Source of the DNA: Aldersonia kunmingensis
GTDB taxonomy: Bacteria; Actinomycetota; Actinomycetes; Mycobacteriales; Mycobacteriaceae
Assembly: GCF_001646865.1 (NCBI RefSeq)
Contig: NZ_LRRB01000117.1
Span: 1-36,150, forward strand
DNA length: 36,150 nt
Direction of reading: 5' to 3'
Part shown: piece by piece, positions 19,551 through 26,625 of the stretch
Layout of the letters: each line of letters starts with the position of its first letter
How positions within the stretch are numbered: position 1 is the stretch's first letter
Program-made: the position numbers and the translations under genes
The notes under the pieces: model-generated
What the model was told of the DNA's origin: nothing
The model's input: only the letters and a program-made list of their open reading frames with translations
Databases searched by the model: none

Positions 19551-19826
19551 TCAGCCTTCGCCCGTGGTCGGGTCGATGATCCCGTGCACCTGGTACAGCT
19601 TGTCGTAGAGGAACCCGCTGGTCTCCGCGTGCTCGCGAACAGCGTCCTCGTCGTCGGCGATGTATACGCACATGAGTGTGTCGTCCGAGACATACGACTG
19701 AATCCATTGCGCCCGCCCGGCCATGCCGTCGAGCACTTCGTTGGACTTCCGCGCTGCGGCCTGGAGTTGATCGGCGCTCATTTTGCCGACTCCGGGGATT
19801 GGCCGCTCGATAAGGTACTTCGGCAT
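19551..19826 (-). CDS. DUF4242 small ferredoxin-like-fold protein
   Basis: The predicted product has 91 residues. The N-terminus MPKYLIERPIPGVGKMS, the segment WIQSYVSDDTLMCVYIADDEDAVREHA and the end IIDPTTGE are typical of the DUF4242 family. One Streptomyces member (SCO4226) is a nickel-binding protein, as I recall. The biological role is unknown. The ATG at 19826 matches the family N-terminus. It is divergent from the AraC regulator at 19943, which may control it, and convergent with the Rieske gene with a 19-bp gap. Confidence 0.82.
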   Translation of the reverse strand: MPKYLIERPIPGVGKMSADQLQAAARKSNEVLDGMAGRAQWIQSYVSDDTLMCVYIADDEDAVREHAETSGFLYDKLYQVHGIIDPTTGEG

Positions 19827-19877
19827 CGTTCTACTCCGATCTTTTCGTCCCGGTGGGACGTGTATTTGTTGACAGTT

Positions 19878-19903
19878 CAATCGTGATTGGAGCGGCCTAT
19901 GCT
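19878..19903 (+). promoter_or_regulatory. Palindrome and -10 box before the AraC-family gene
   Basis: A palindrome CAATC-GT-GATTG lies at 19878-19889, nine bases before TATGCT (19898-19903), a good TAnnnT -10 box. It sits in the 116-bp divergent region between the DUF4242 and AraC genes and could be the operator of the regulator. A TTGACA at 19869 is 23 bases from the -10, too far for a normal -35. Confidence 0.4.
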
Positions 19904-19942
19904 GACCATGACCGGTGCACCGCACTGGGTGACCGAAACGCC

Positions 19943-20932
19943 ATGATTCAGATGACGATTGACGACAATTCGGGCGTTCTACGCGAAACGCTCGCGAATC
20001 TACGCGTATCGGGCTCCATCTTTCTGCGTGCCGAATACACCGATCCGTGGGCCTACCGTTCCGTCGATGGCCCGACGACGGCCGCGATGTTGATGCCGAG
20101 CGCGGAGCGACTCGTCCTATTCCACCTCGTCGCGTCCGGGCGGTGTTGGATCTCGCTCCCGGCTGGCGAGAAGCACTGGGCCGAGGCGGGCGATGTCATC
20201 GTCATCCCGTATGGGGACCAGCACCTCATGGGTGGCGAGTCGGTATCCGACATTGTCGACCTGCGCACTTTCCTTACCCCGCCACCCTGGAGCGAGATGC
20301 CGGTGCTTCGGCATGGGAGCGGCGGGGCCCGAACCGACGTGATATGCGGATACCTGCATAGCGAGGACTTGCTTCTCGATCCGCGTATGCGCGCGTTTCC
20401 GGATATCTTCGTGGTCCACCCACCGGCCGGCCCAGCGGCCCAATGGGTCTCGGCCAGCATCGATTTCGCGCTCGCCGCCTCGGCCGGACTGCGCACGGAT
20501 CCGGTGGCAGCGCGACTGCCGGAACTCTTACTGACCGAGGTACTCGGCATTCACCTGGCAACGACGCCTGCCGCGGGTGGCTGGCTTGCCGCCCTGCATG
20601 ATCCGATCGTCGGCCCCGCCATGGCGAAGTTGCACGCCGATCCGCGGCGGCGGTGGACAGTGGCGGACCTGGCCTCTGAATGCGCTGTGTCGCGGTCGCT
20701 TCTCGACAGCCGGTTCCGAAAGATATTGAAGCGCGCGCCGATTCGGTACTTGACCGAGTGGCGGCTGCATCTCGCCGAGGTGTTATTGGCTGATACGACC
20801 GATCCGGTGTCGAAGATTGCGCACGCCGTTGGGTACGATTCGGACGAGGGGTTCAGCCGGTCGTTCAAGCGGACACGGGGGGTTTCGCCGTCAGCGTGGC
20901 GGAGTGCTCATTCGCCGACACTGCCGGTGTGA
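19943..20932 (+). CDS. AraC-family transcriptional regulator with cupin sensor domain
   Basis: The predicted product has 329 residues. The N-terminal half is a cupin-type ligand domain (Cupin_6-like), with HLVASGRCWISLPAGEKHWAEAGDVIVIPYGDQHLMGG. The C-terminal half has the two helix-turn-helix motifs of the AraC family, VADLASECAVSRSLLDSRFR and VSKIAHAVGYDSDEGFSRSF, and ends GVSPSAWR, all intact. The inducer is unknown. Of several in-frame starts I chose the ATG at 19943, because an upstream one at 19853 would lie over the probable promoter; the ATG at 19952 is also possible. Divergent DUF4242 is the most obvious candidate target. Confidence 0.88.
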   Translation: MIQMTIDDNSGVLRETLANLRVSGSIFLRAEYTDPWAYRSVDGPTTAAMLMPSAERLVLFHLVASGRCWISLPAGEKHWAEAGDVIVIPYGDQHLMGGESVSDIVDLRTFLTPPPWSEMPVLRHGSGGARTDVICGYLHSEDLLLDPRMRAFPDIFVVHPPAGPAAQWVSASIDFALAASAGLRTDPVAARLPELLLTEVLGIHLATTPAAGGWLAALHDPIVGPAMAKLHADPRRRWTVADLASECAVSRSLLDSRFRKILKRAPIRYLTEWRLHLAEVLLADTTDPVSKIAHAVGYDSDEGFSRSFKRTRGVSPSAWRSAHSPTLPV

Positions 20933-20981
20933 GCGGCAAACCGACTGATGGCTCAACCACTTCCGTAGCTCACCAGCCGCG

Positions 20982-21359
20982 TCAGCCCAGCGCTGGCTCG
21001 CCTTCAAATTCTGCCTCGGTCGCATCATCGACCTCAGTGTCCGTGTCGGCTTCGACGGATTCCGCTTCGGAGATCAACGCGCGAAGTTCGAGGTCGTCGA
21101 GTTCCTTGATTCGCGTTTGCTCGGTGCCGAACACATTGGCCCAGGCGGAGGGACCGAATTCGTAGTAGGTGAACGAGAACCTATGTCCGTCGTCGGCGAA
21201 TCCTGTTGCAGTGATTGTCAATACCCCGGCCACGGAGATGCTGTAGCCATAGATGACGGTGTCGCCGGTTTCGTGCTCCCCGTCTGCAAAGCTCACACTG
21301 CCGTCATCCTCGGCCTCGTAGTGGAACTTCTCGTCGATCAGCTGGACATCTACGCTCAC
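20982..21359 (-). CDS. Hypothetical acidic protein
   Basis: The predicted product has 125 residues and I do not recognise the family. The first 85 residues look like a small beta-rich domain (VDVQLIDEKFHYEAEDDGSVSF, TVIYGYSISVAGVLTITATG, HRFSFTYYEFGPSAWANVFG). The last 40 are strongly acidic (about 17 Asp/Glu). There is no signal peptide or membrane segment. The GTG start at 21359 is well supported by AAGGAGAAAC immediately upstream. It lies 21 bp downstream of the alpha/beta hydrolase on the same strand, so the two are probably co-transcribed. Confidence 0.7.
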   Translation of the reverse strand: MSVDVQLIDEKFHYEAEDDGSVSFADGEHETGDTVIYGYSISVAGVLTITATGFADDGHRFSFTYYEFGPSAWANVFGTEQTRIKELDDLELRALISEAESVEADTDTEVDDATEAEFEGEPALG

Positions 21360-21380
21360 GTTTCTCCTTCTTAGTCGCTG

Positions 21381-22490
21381 CTACGCGTCGGCGAATGCGA
21401 TGACGCGGTCGAATGAAGCGAGGAATTCGCCAATCCGCGGCCAGGTGAACGAGCTGGCATCTGTACCGGCGAGCAGGCCAAGGTGGCTCGTTTCGACGGT
21501 GGTGAACTCGACTCGCTCGGACGCCGCGAAGAGGTCGACGCCGTGGTGTACCGCCGGCCAGCTGACGATGGCGTCGCGGTGGGTGCCGAAAAGCTGGATC
21601 GGCGCCGTGATGGACGTGAGGTCGACCACGCGGTCACCGAACTGGAGTACGCCGCGGGCGATTTCGTCGCGGTAGATGAGGTTTTCCCACATCTGTTCGG
21701 ACACCTTGCCCGGGTATCCCGGCATGGTCTCCTGAAATCGATCGATGACCTGCATGCGGGCCAGCGCGTCGAGGTTTTCGGCGTTGCGCAGGATGTACTG
21801 CGGCTTGCGCAGTTCACGCTGCCACGCGGTGGCGCGGTAGGCGATGCGGACCAGCGGCGCCGGGATGCCGCCCGTCGCGCGGAGCGCGAGGGTGACGGCC
21901 TTGCCGCCGGTTGGTTTGGTGAGTCGCTTTGCCAGCGGGTATCCGGCGATTCGGTTGTAGTCGAGCGGTGTTCCGATCGCGGTGATCGAGCGCACCGGGA
22001 GGTCAGCCCGCGCCGCGGCCGTCATCAGCGCGATCGTGCCACCCAAGCTCCACCCGATCAGATCCACCTCGCCGGCGCCGTGGTCATCGAGCACGGCGCG
22101 GATGGCCCCCGGAACGATGTCGTCGAAGAAGTGCTCGAACCCGAGGTGGCGGTCGGCGTAGGTCATTTCGCCGAAGTCGACAACATAGGGGATGCGCCCG
22201 GTGTCGAGGAGATGCGCGACCAGGGACATATCGGGGGCGAGGTCGTAGCACCGAGCCGAGACCGCCAGCGGCGGCACCAGCAGGACCGGGGGCGTGCCGA
22301 CGGCACGTGCGGCGTCGAGCTGGGCCGCGGTGCCATAACGACGCAGCCCACGGTGCGTGCGATCGTCGATCGTGGTGTGGGTCGTCTGCCGGTCTTCGGC
22401 GACGCGGTGGCCGCTGGCGAGGTTTAAGAGCATCTGGAGGCCGTCGAGCATTCCGATATTCAACACGAGGTCGGTGTGCTCGGATTGCAC
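21381..22490 (-). CDS. Alpha/beta hydrolase, PHA synthase-like
   Basis: The predicted product has 369 residues. The nucleophile elbow is GWSLGG (Ser148), preceded by VLLVPPLAVSARCYDLAPDMSLVAHLL and YVVDFGEMTYADRHLGFEHF. This pattern resembles PhaC-type polyester synthases and related mycobacterial hydrolases. The candidate acid is in FGTHRDAIV and the histidine in TVETSHLGLLAG. Serine in place of the PhaC cysteine, and the absence of other PHA genes, argue for a hydrolase or acyltransferase rather than a polymer synthase. The GTG at 22490 has no clear ribosome binding site; the ATG at codon 14 is an alternative. The 196 bp between this gene and 22687 hold nothing I can recognise. Confidence 0.8.
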   Translation of the reverse strand: MQSEHTDLVLNIGMLDGLQMLLNLASGHRVAEDRQTTHTTIDDRTHRGLRRYGTAAQLDAARAVGTPPVLLVPPLAVSARCYDLAPDMSLVAHLLDTGRIPYVVDFGEMTYADRHLGFEHFFDDIVPGAIRAVLDDHGAGEVDLIGWSLGGTIALMTAAARADLPVRSITAIGTPLDYNRIAGYPLAKRLTKPTGGKAVTLALRATGGIPAPLVRIAYRATAWQRELRKPQYILRNAENLDALARMQVIDRFQETMPGYPGKVSEQMWENLIYRDEIARGVLQFGDRVVDLTSITAPIQLFGTHRDAIVSWPAVHHGVDLFAASERVEFTTVETSHLGLLAGTDASSFTWPRIGEFLASFDRVIAFADA

Positions 22491-22686
22491 CGGATCGGCG
22501 GCGGTGAGATGCGCCTGTCGGGGTCGCGTTGTGGCCTCGCGGCCCGCTTCTGTCGATTACGGAGTTGAGAGCTTTGGGCAGGACTTCTGGCAATTCGACG
22601 ACCACGTCGGCGAATGCACCGACGGGTACCTGACCGGATGGTGCCGAGCGCAGATCGACGCGCCCGGCCCCTTTCCGATGACGCGA

Positions 22687-22986
22687 TCAGGCTCCGGTTG
22701 CGGAGGTGGATTCCCAATCAGTCGAAAGCTTGGTTATGCGGATTCGCGCCGTCGCGTCCGCCGGAAGGTCGTCGACCTTGTGCCCGCTTACGCCCATCGC
22801 TTTCGCCAGGAGTCGCGAGGCCCAGTACTGGCGGGACGAGTAGGCCTCTCCGACATGGTCTTCCGTGACGAACACAACGCGCCAACGCTCGTCTTCGCTC
22901 TCCGGGTTCTCCGGGAATATGAGGGAAGTGTGGTCACGGAAGCTCTTCGTACGTGCGCTTGCGTCCCAGCCGTTGTTGCTAGCCAT
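22687..22986 (-). CDS. Hypothetical protein, 99 residues
   Basis: The family is not recognised. The sequence (MASNNGWDASARTKSFRDHTS, then DERWRVVFVTEDHVGEAYSSRQYWASRLLAKAMGVSGHKVDDL) is soluble and mixed in charge and hydrophobicity, as expected for a small folded protein. I chose the ATG at 22986 because GGAGG lies 11 bases upstream; an ATG at 23004 would include that site in the coding region. It stands alone on the minus strand. The gap 22987-23169 has a T-rich patch but no hairpin or promoter I can support. Confidence 0.6.
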   Translation of the reverse strand: MASNNGWDASARTKSFRDHTSLIFPENPESEDERWRVVFVTEDHVGEAYSSRQYWASRLLAKAMGVSGHKVDDLPADATARIRITKLSTDWESTSATGA

Positions 22987-23169
22987 ACCGGGCAGATCCT
23001 CCATTCAAGTTCGTTGACCAGTACCCCATGATCGGATTGCCTGGTCCCCGACGGGCATCGAGAGTCTCTTAACGCCTGGGGCACTTTTTGTTACAGCTAT
23101 CTCGAGTCACTCGGGGGAGGCGGCTCGACGGGTGAGACACCTACGGATTGTCGCTACGAGGCTTTGGAA

Positions 23170-23703
23170 CTATCGGATCTTCTCCGACAACCCCAACAGC
23201 ACCCACGCCGCCAAACTTTGCGCGTCACAAACCTGCCCACCCCGCACCATCGCCTCGAACTCCGCCCGCGAGAACCAAGCAGTCCGCATGTCCTGCTCGG
23301 TCTCCTCCCGCTCGTGCGGCCCCTCGACCAGTTCGGTCGCCAGGAACACAGATCCCCGCTGACTCGACATCCCCGGCGCGACGTCGATCTCGCCGAGCTT
23401 CTCCATCCGACCAGCCTGCAACCCTGTCTCCTCGCGCAGTTCACGCGCCGCCAACTCCGCGGGATCAACCTCCAAGCGATCCGGGGCGGTGCCCTGCGGG
23501 AACTCCCAGCGCCTCGCACCGACTGGGTAGCGGAATTGTTCGACCAGGTGCACTCGGCCGCCGTCGAGTGGGATGACCAGGGCGAAGTGGGGTTTGTCGA
23601 CCACACCGTAGATGCCCAGCGAGCCGTCGTCGCGGCGGACGTCGTCCTCGCGGACGGTCATCCACGGGTTCGCATATACCTCGCGTGAGCCGAGTGTCTC
23701 CAC
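23170..23703 (-). CDS. Nudix hydrolase (ADP-ribose pyrophosphatase-like)
   Basis: The predicted product has 177 residues. It begins with the ADPRase-type start VETLGSREVYANPWMTVREDDV and carries WEFPQGTAPDRLEVDPAELAARELREETGL. This is a Nudix box with the REL-EE-G core; it has two more residues than the strict 23-residue consensus, a variant common in relatives. It probably cleaves a nucleotide sugar or ADP-ribose type diphosphate. The GTG at 23703 is chosen because GGGAGG lies five bases upstream. It begins 10 bp after the serpin stop on the same strand, so the two form an operon. Confidence 0.9.
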   Translation of the reverse strand: METLGSREVYANPWMTVREDDVRRDDGSLGIYGVVDKPHFALVIPLDGGRVHLVEQFRYPVGARRWEFPQGTAPDRLEVDPAELAARELREETGLQAGRMEKLGEIDVAPGMSSQRGSVFLATELVEGPHEREETEQDMRTAWFSRAEFEAMVRGGQVCDAQSLAAWVLLGLSEKIR

Positions 23704-23713
23704 GCGTGCCTCC

Positions 23714-24802
23714 CTAAGCCCCGACCTGGCCGGCCACAACAACAAGCCCGCTCGGGCGATGCACGGCAATGAATCCGAATGGCGGCTCGAATTTCGCCTC
23801 GATGATCTTCACCCGCTTGAGCTTCGGGATGAAGGCGCCGGCGAGGCGCATCGCGAGCGCGGTCACCGCGGCGGCTTCGAAGCCCGTTGCCGAGAATTGC
23901 GCGTACACGTCCTGGGCGCCCTGGCTGATCGCCAGCGGCTCCGGGCTGATCGCGGGGAAGTGGCCATGGCTGTCATCCATCGCTGCCGCGAGGCCGAACA
24001 ACTCCGCATGCCTGCTCAAGTCATGGGACGAGCGAATAGTGAACGGCGGCAACGAGACTCGTAGCGAGTCGGCGTCCGCGGTGCCCGCGCGCACCTTCAG
24101 CCCCGGCGCACGCGTCCCATCCGTTAACTCGCTGCCAGCGCGCGCCGCAACTCCGCCAGCCAGCGCGGTGATGCCGACGCCGAGAGCGTCCACGCCCTGT
24201 ACCAAGTGCACATCGAGATCGTCCCGGCCCCGAACGATCATCCGGGTCACAGGCGACGGCGAATCCAATACGGCCACGTCATCCAAATCCGAGGTCGAGC
24301 GGTTCAGCACCTTCCCCTCGCCGAACGCGTCGACCCACTCCGTCTTCGCCGCGAGCGCGGTCGCTAAGACCATGACGTCACTAGGCCGGACCTGCAAAGG
24401 AAAGCGTTCGATCATGCCGCGCGTGTGCTCGGCCGCCCACTCGTCGAGCCGCGCCTGTCCAGCTAATTGCTCCAGCACGCCCGGGGGCAAAGCGGCGACC
24501 CATTCGTCGTGCAGCGGCAGGCCGGCGCGGACCCAGACGCCGAGTGCCGCCGACGTCGCACCCCCGCGGGACAGCAACTCCAGCACCTCGAGTGCAGCCT
24601 CCCGCCCGGTCTCGGCAGAAATCCCGCACGCCGCGGCCAGCTCTTCACGTGCCAAACCATCCGCGCTGGACGCCAGCAGCGCGAGTAGCGGCCAGAGTCC
24701 GGCCCCGGACAGCACGAACTCGCCGCTACCCGCGGCGGAACACCATCGCGCGGTCAGGTCGTTCGCGGCGGCAACGTGGGCGTCGGGCAATACATGGGAC
24801 AC
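23714..24802 (-). CDS. Serpin-family protein, apparently cytoplasmic
   Basis: The predicted product has 362 residues. Serpin features are FVLSGAGLWPLLALLASSADG near the N-terminus, VMVLATALAAKTEWVDAF (the NxxYFKGxW-like strand), SLPPFTIRSSHDL, and the C-terminal signature PPFGFIAVHRPSGLVVVAGQV. The reactive-centre hinge is readable as G307-F-E-A-A-A-V-T, with the small residues needed for loop insertion, so an inhibitory serpin is possible; Phe at P14 is atypical. No signal peptide is visible, so the protein should stay in the cytoplasm. The target protease is unknown. TATGGT 13 bases before the ATG is a plausible -10. The Nudix gene follows directly. Confidence 0.82.
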   Translation of the reverse strand: MSHVLPDAHVAAANDLTARWCSAAGSGEFVLSGAGLWPLLALLASSADGLAREELAAACGISAETGREAALEVLELLSRGGATSAALGVWVRAGLPLHDEWVAALPPGVLEQLAGQARLDEWAAEHTRGMIERFPLQVRPSDVMVLATALAAKTEWVDAFGEGKVLNRSTSDLDDVAVLDSPSPVTRMIVRGRDDLDVHLVQGVDALGVGITALAGGVAARAGSELTDGTRAPGLKVRAGTADADSLRVSLPPFTIRSSHDLSRHAELFGLAAAMDDSHGHFPAISPEPLAISQGAQDVYAQFSATGFEAAAVTALAMRLAGAFIPKLKRVKIIEAKFEPPFGFIAVHRPSGLVVVAGQVGA

Positions 24803-24843
24803 ACTTCGACCATAAGCGCGTCCGCGACAATGCGGTCGCGGCT

Positions 24844-24849
24844 TACGGT
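24844..24849 (+). promoter_or_regulatory. -10 box TACGGT, leaderless
   Basis: TACGGT ends exactly six bases before the ATG at 24856, the same hexamer and spacing as at rarA. It supports that ATG as the start of a leaderless transcript. Confidence 0.55.
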
Positions 24850-24855
24850 GAAGCC

Positions 24856-25161
24856 ATGAGCGAGCCAGGGGAGACCGGCCTGATCATCAGCGGTTGGATC
24901 CGCGTCGATTCGGCCGAGCGCGACGACTATGTGGCCGGTTGTGTCGAGGTGGTGCGTGCCGCGCGGGCAGCTCCTGGGTGCCTGGACTTCGCGATCGCCG
25001 CCGACATCGTCGATCCCGGCCGAATCACCGTCTACGAGCGGTGGACCGACGAAGCGTCGCTGATGGAGTTCCGGGGCTCGGGTCCGCCGGCCGAGCAGGA
25101 GTCCCAGATCCTCGATGCCGAAGTCCGGCGCTACGAGATCGGTGCTGTCGGCCCGGCGTGA
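24856..25161 (+). CDS. Antibiotic biosynthesis monooxygenase (ABM)-fold protein
   Basis: The predicted product has 101 residues. The pattern GLIISGWIRVDSAERDDYVAGCVEVVRAARAAPGCLDFAIAAD, then ITVYERWTDEASLMEFR, is the dimeric ferredoxin-like ABM/YgiN fold. Members oxidise quinones or polyketides or degrade haem; the substrate cannot be told here. The start is fixed by the leaderless promoter. Its last 31 bases overlap the end of the convergent DUF429 gene. Confidence 0.85.
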   Translation: MSEPGETGLIISGWIRVDSAERDDYVAGCVEVVRAARAAPGCLDFAIAADIVDPGRITVYERWTDEASLMEFRGSGPPAEQESQILDAEVRRYEIGAVGPA

Positions 25162-25883
25162 CCTACCAGGGCCGCCAGCGACCCGGATGGCACGTGCACC
25201 CAGCCCTCGCGCCGCGCCACCGCCAGTTCGTCAGGCTCGGGGCCATACGTCGCTCCGCACTCCACCGCCCGAGCCAGCAGTGCCGCGATCACCGCATCGA
25301 AGGCATCGTGCTGCTCGGTCACCAGCTCGACGAAAGAACCCAGATCGAGCCACGGCGCAGCTTCGCGAAGCGCCGCGACCATCCCGGTCAAGCCGACGGC
25401 GGTGGACTTGCCGCGAAACGGTAGTCCCCAGAGCTTCAGCCCCGCAACGGGATACACCTCGACCGCCCATCCGTCGGCGCGATTGGTGACCGCCAGTTGC
25501 TCGAGCAACCCCGCGCATCGCAGGGCGACGTGCCCGATCAGATCGGCCGACACGCTCAGCGGCATGAGCCCGGTCCGCTTCGCCACAACGAGGTCGGTAT
25601 GTCGTTTCGTCAGCGGCCGACGCTGCTCGCGCGTCTGCAAAGACACCGCGGGCGGATCGCCGCGGTGATGCGCGGTCACGAAGTCGACGAACGCATCCGG
25701 CCAGCCGAAGGGGGAGTCGATCCCGACGCGTGCCGCTCCAGCAGCGCAGGCGACAATATCGGCGTCGGACACATTCACCCGGACGTCGGTCAACCGCGCC
25801 GAACTCGCAGACCATTCGATCACCGCCAGCGCGGTACGCGCGGGTTCGGCGGCGAGGTCAACGCCGACGGTGTGAACTGTCAT
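25131..25883 (-). CDS. DUF429 protein (predicted RNase H-like nuclease)
   Basis: The predicted product has 250 residues. The N-terminus VGVDLAAEPARTALAVIEW gives the first acidic residue of an RNase H-like fold. GIDSPFGWPDAF, RHTDLVVAKRTG, VEVYPVAGLKLWGL and HDAFDAVIAALLARA are the typical DUF429 blocks, the last with paired acidic residues. Its activity is unproven in the family. The ATG overlaps the TetR stop (ATGA), so it is co-translated with that regulator. Its 3' end overlaps the convergent ABM gene by 31 bp. Confidence 0.85.
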   Translation of the reverse strand: MTVHTVGVDLAAEPARTALAVIEWSASSARLTDVRVNVSDADIVACAAGAARVGIDSPFGWPDAFVDFVTAHHRGDPPAVSLQTREQRRPLTKRHTDLVVAKRTGLMPLSVSADLIGHVALRCAGLLEQLAVTNRADGWAVEVYPVAGLKLWGLPFRGKSTAVGLTGMVAALREAAPWLDLGSFVELVTEQHDAFDAVIAALLARAVECGATYGPEPDELAVARREGWVHVPSGSLAALVGHAGPTAPIS

Positions 25884-26521
25884 CTGCCGTTCGTTGAAAC
25901 CGACTGCGCGGATTCGGTATTGGCGCGCGGTGCGAGCATCGGCCGGATCACGCCGCGCAGAAACTCGCGCAGTTCCTCGCCCGACCGAGGCGGTTCAGGC
26001 GGGTGCTCGAGGAATGAAACAACCAGGCGCAGTAGGAGTTCGGTGAGGTTGTCGAGCTCGTGCCCGGACAGCGGCGTCTGATCCCAGTCGATGGGCAACC
26101 GGCGAACGATGTTCTGTGCGAATTCCATTGACGTGGACGAGGTCGCGCCGCGTGCGAACAGTTGCGACTCACCGACCTGCAAGAGCAGGCCGGTGTAGCT
26201 ATTGCCCGGGACTGTCTGGACGGTGAAGACAATCGATTCGACCAATATCTCACCGGGGTCCGTGTATCCCGCGACGTGGCTGGTCATTTCGTCGAGAAAC
26301 GTTGCCGCGTCCGCATGTCCGACCGCGTAGAGAATTGCCGGCATTCCGTTGAAGTACCGGTAGACGGTCTGCCGGGTGATGCCGAGCTCGGTGGCGACGT
26401 CGGCAAGAGTCGTCTTGCCCGCGCCGTATCGATCCACGCACTGGCGGGCCGCCGACACGATGCGCTCACGCGCCTCGTCGTCTGAGCTCGGGGCGCGACC
26501 CTGCCACCCTCTGGTCCGCAT
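25880..26521 (-). CDS. TetR-family transcriptional regulator
   Basis: The predicted product has 213 residues. The N-terminal helix-turn-helix is ARERIVSAARQCVDRYGAGKTTLADVATELGITRQTVYRYFNG, an intact TetR DNA-binding domain. The C-terminal ligand domain (EILVESIVFTVQTVPGNSYTG and onward) is not assigned to a subfamily. I chose the ATG at 26521, which leaves a 20-residue polar lead before the first helix; the ATG at 26593 would add 24 residues. It is divergent from the DHA2 exporter and probably represses it through the palindrome at 26599-26608, a common arrangement. DUF429 is downstream in the same operon. Confidence 0.88.
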   Translation of the reverse strand: MRTRGWQGRAPSSDDEARERIVSAARQCVDRYGAGKTTLADVATELGITRQTVYRYFNGMPAILYAVGHADAATFLDEMTSHVAGYTDPGEILVESIVFTVQTVPGNSYTGLLLQVGESQLFARGATSSTSMEFAQNIVRRLPIDWDQTPLSGHELDNLTELLLRLVVSFLEHPPEPPRSGEELREFLRGVIRPMLAPRANTESAQSVSTNGR

Positions 26522-26596
26522 CTGCTCATCGTGCCACGAGCGATAGGCCGTTTTGTGCGCCAGCTCACCCGCCGAGGCGCGTGGGCAAATCATCCG

Positions 26597-26625
26597 GTCA
26601 TACGTATGGTGTCTGTATGTATGAT
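26597..26625. promoter_or_regulatory. Likely TetR operator over the exporter promoter
   Basis: A perfect palindrome CATACGTATG (26599-26608) is followed by a second half-site-like GTATGTATGA, so TCATAC and GTATGA arms bracket the region. Inside it TATGGT (26605-26610) is a -10 box six bases before the ATG at 26617. A protein bound here would block exporter transcription. That TetR is the ligand is inferred from the divergent arrangement. Confidence 0.6.

Noticed and set aside
19869-19903. TTGACA with TATGCT as a classical promoter
   Set aside because: The spacing is 23 bases; I kept only the -10 and the palindrome.
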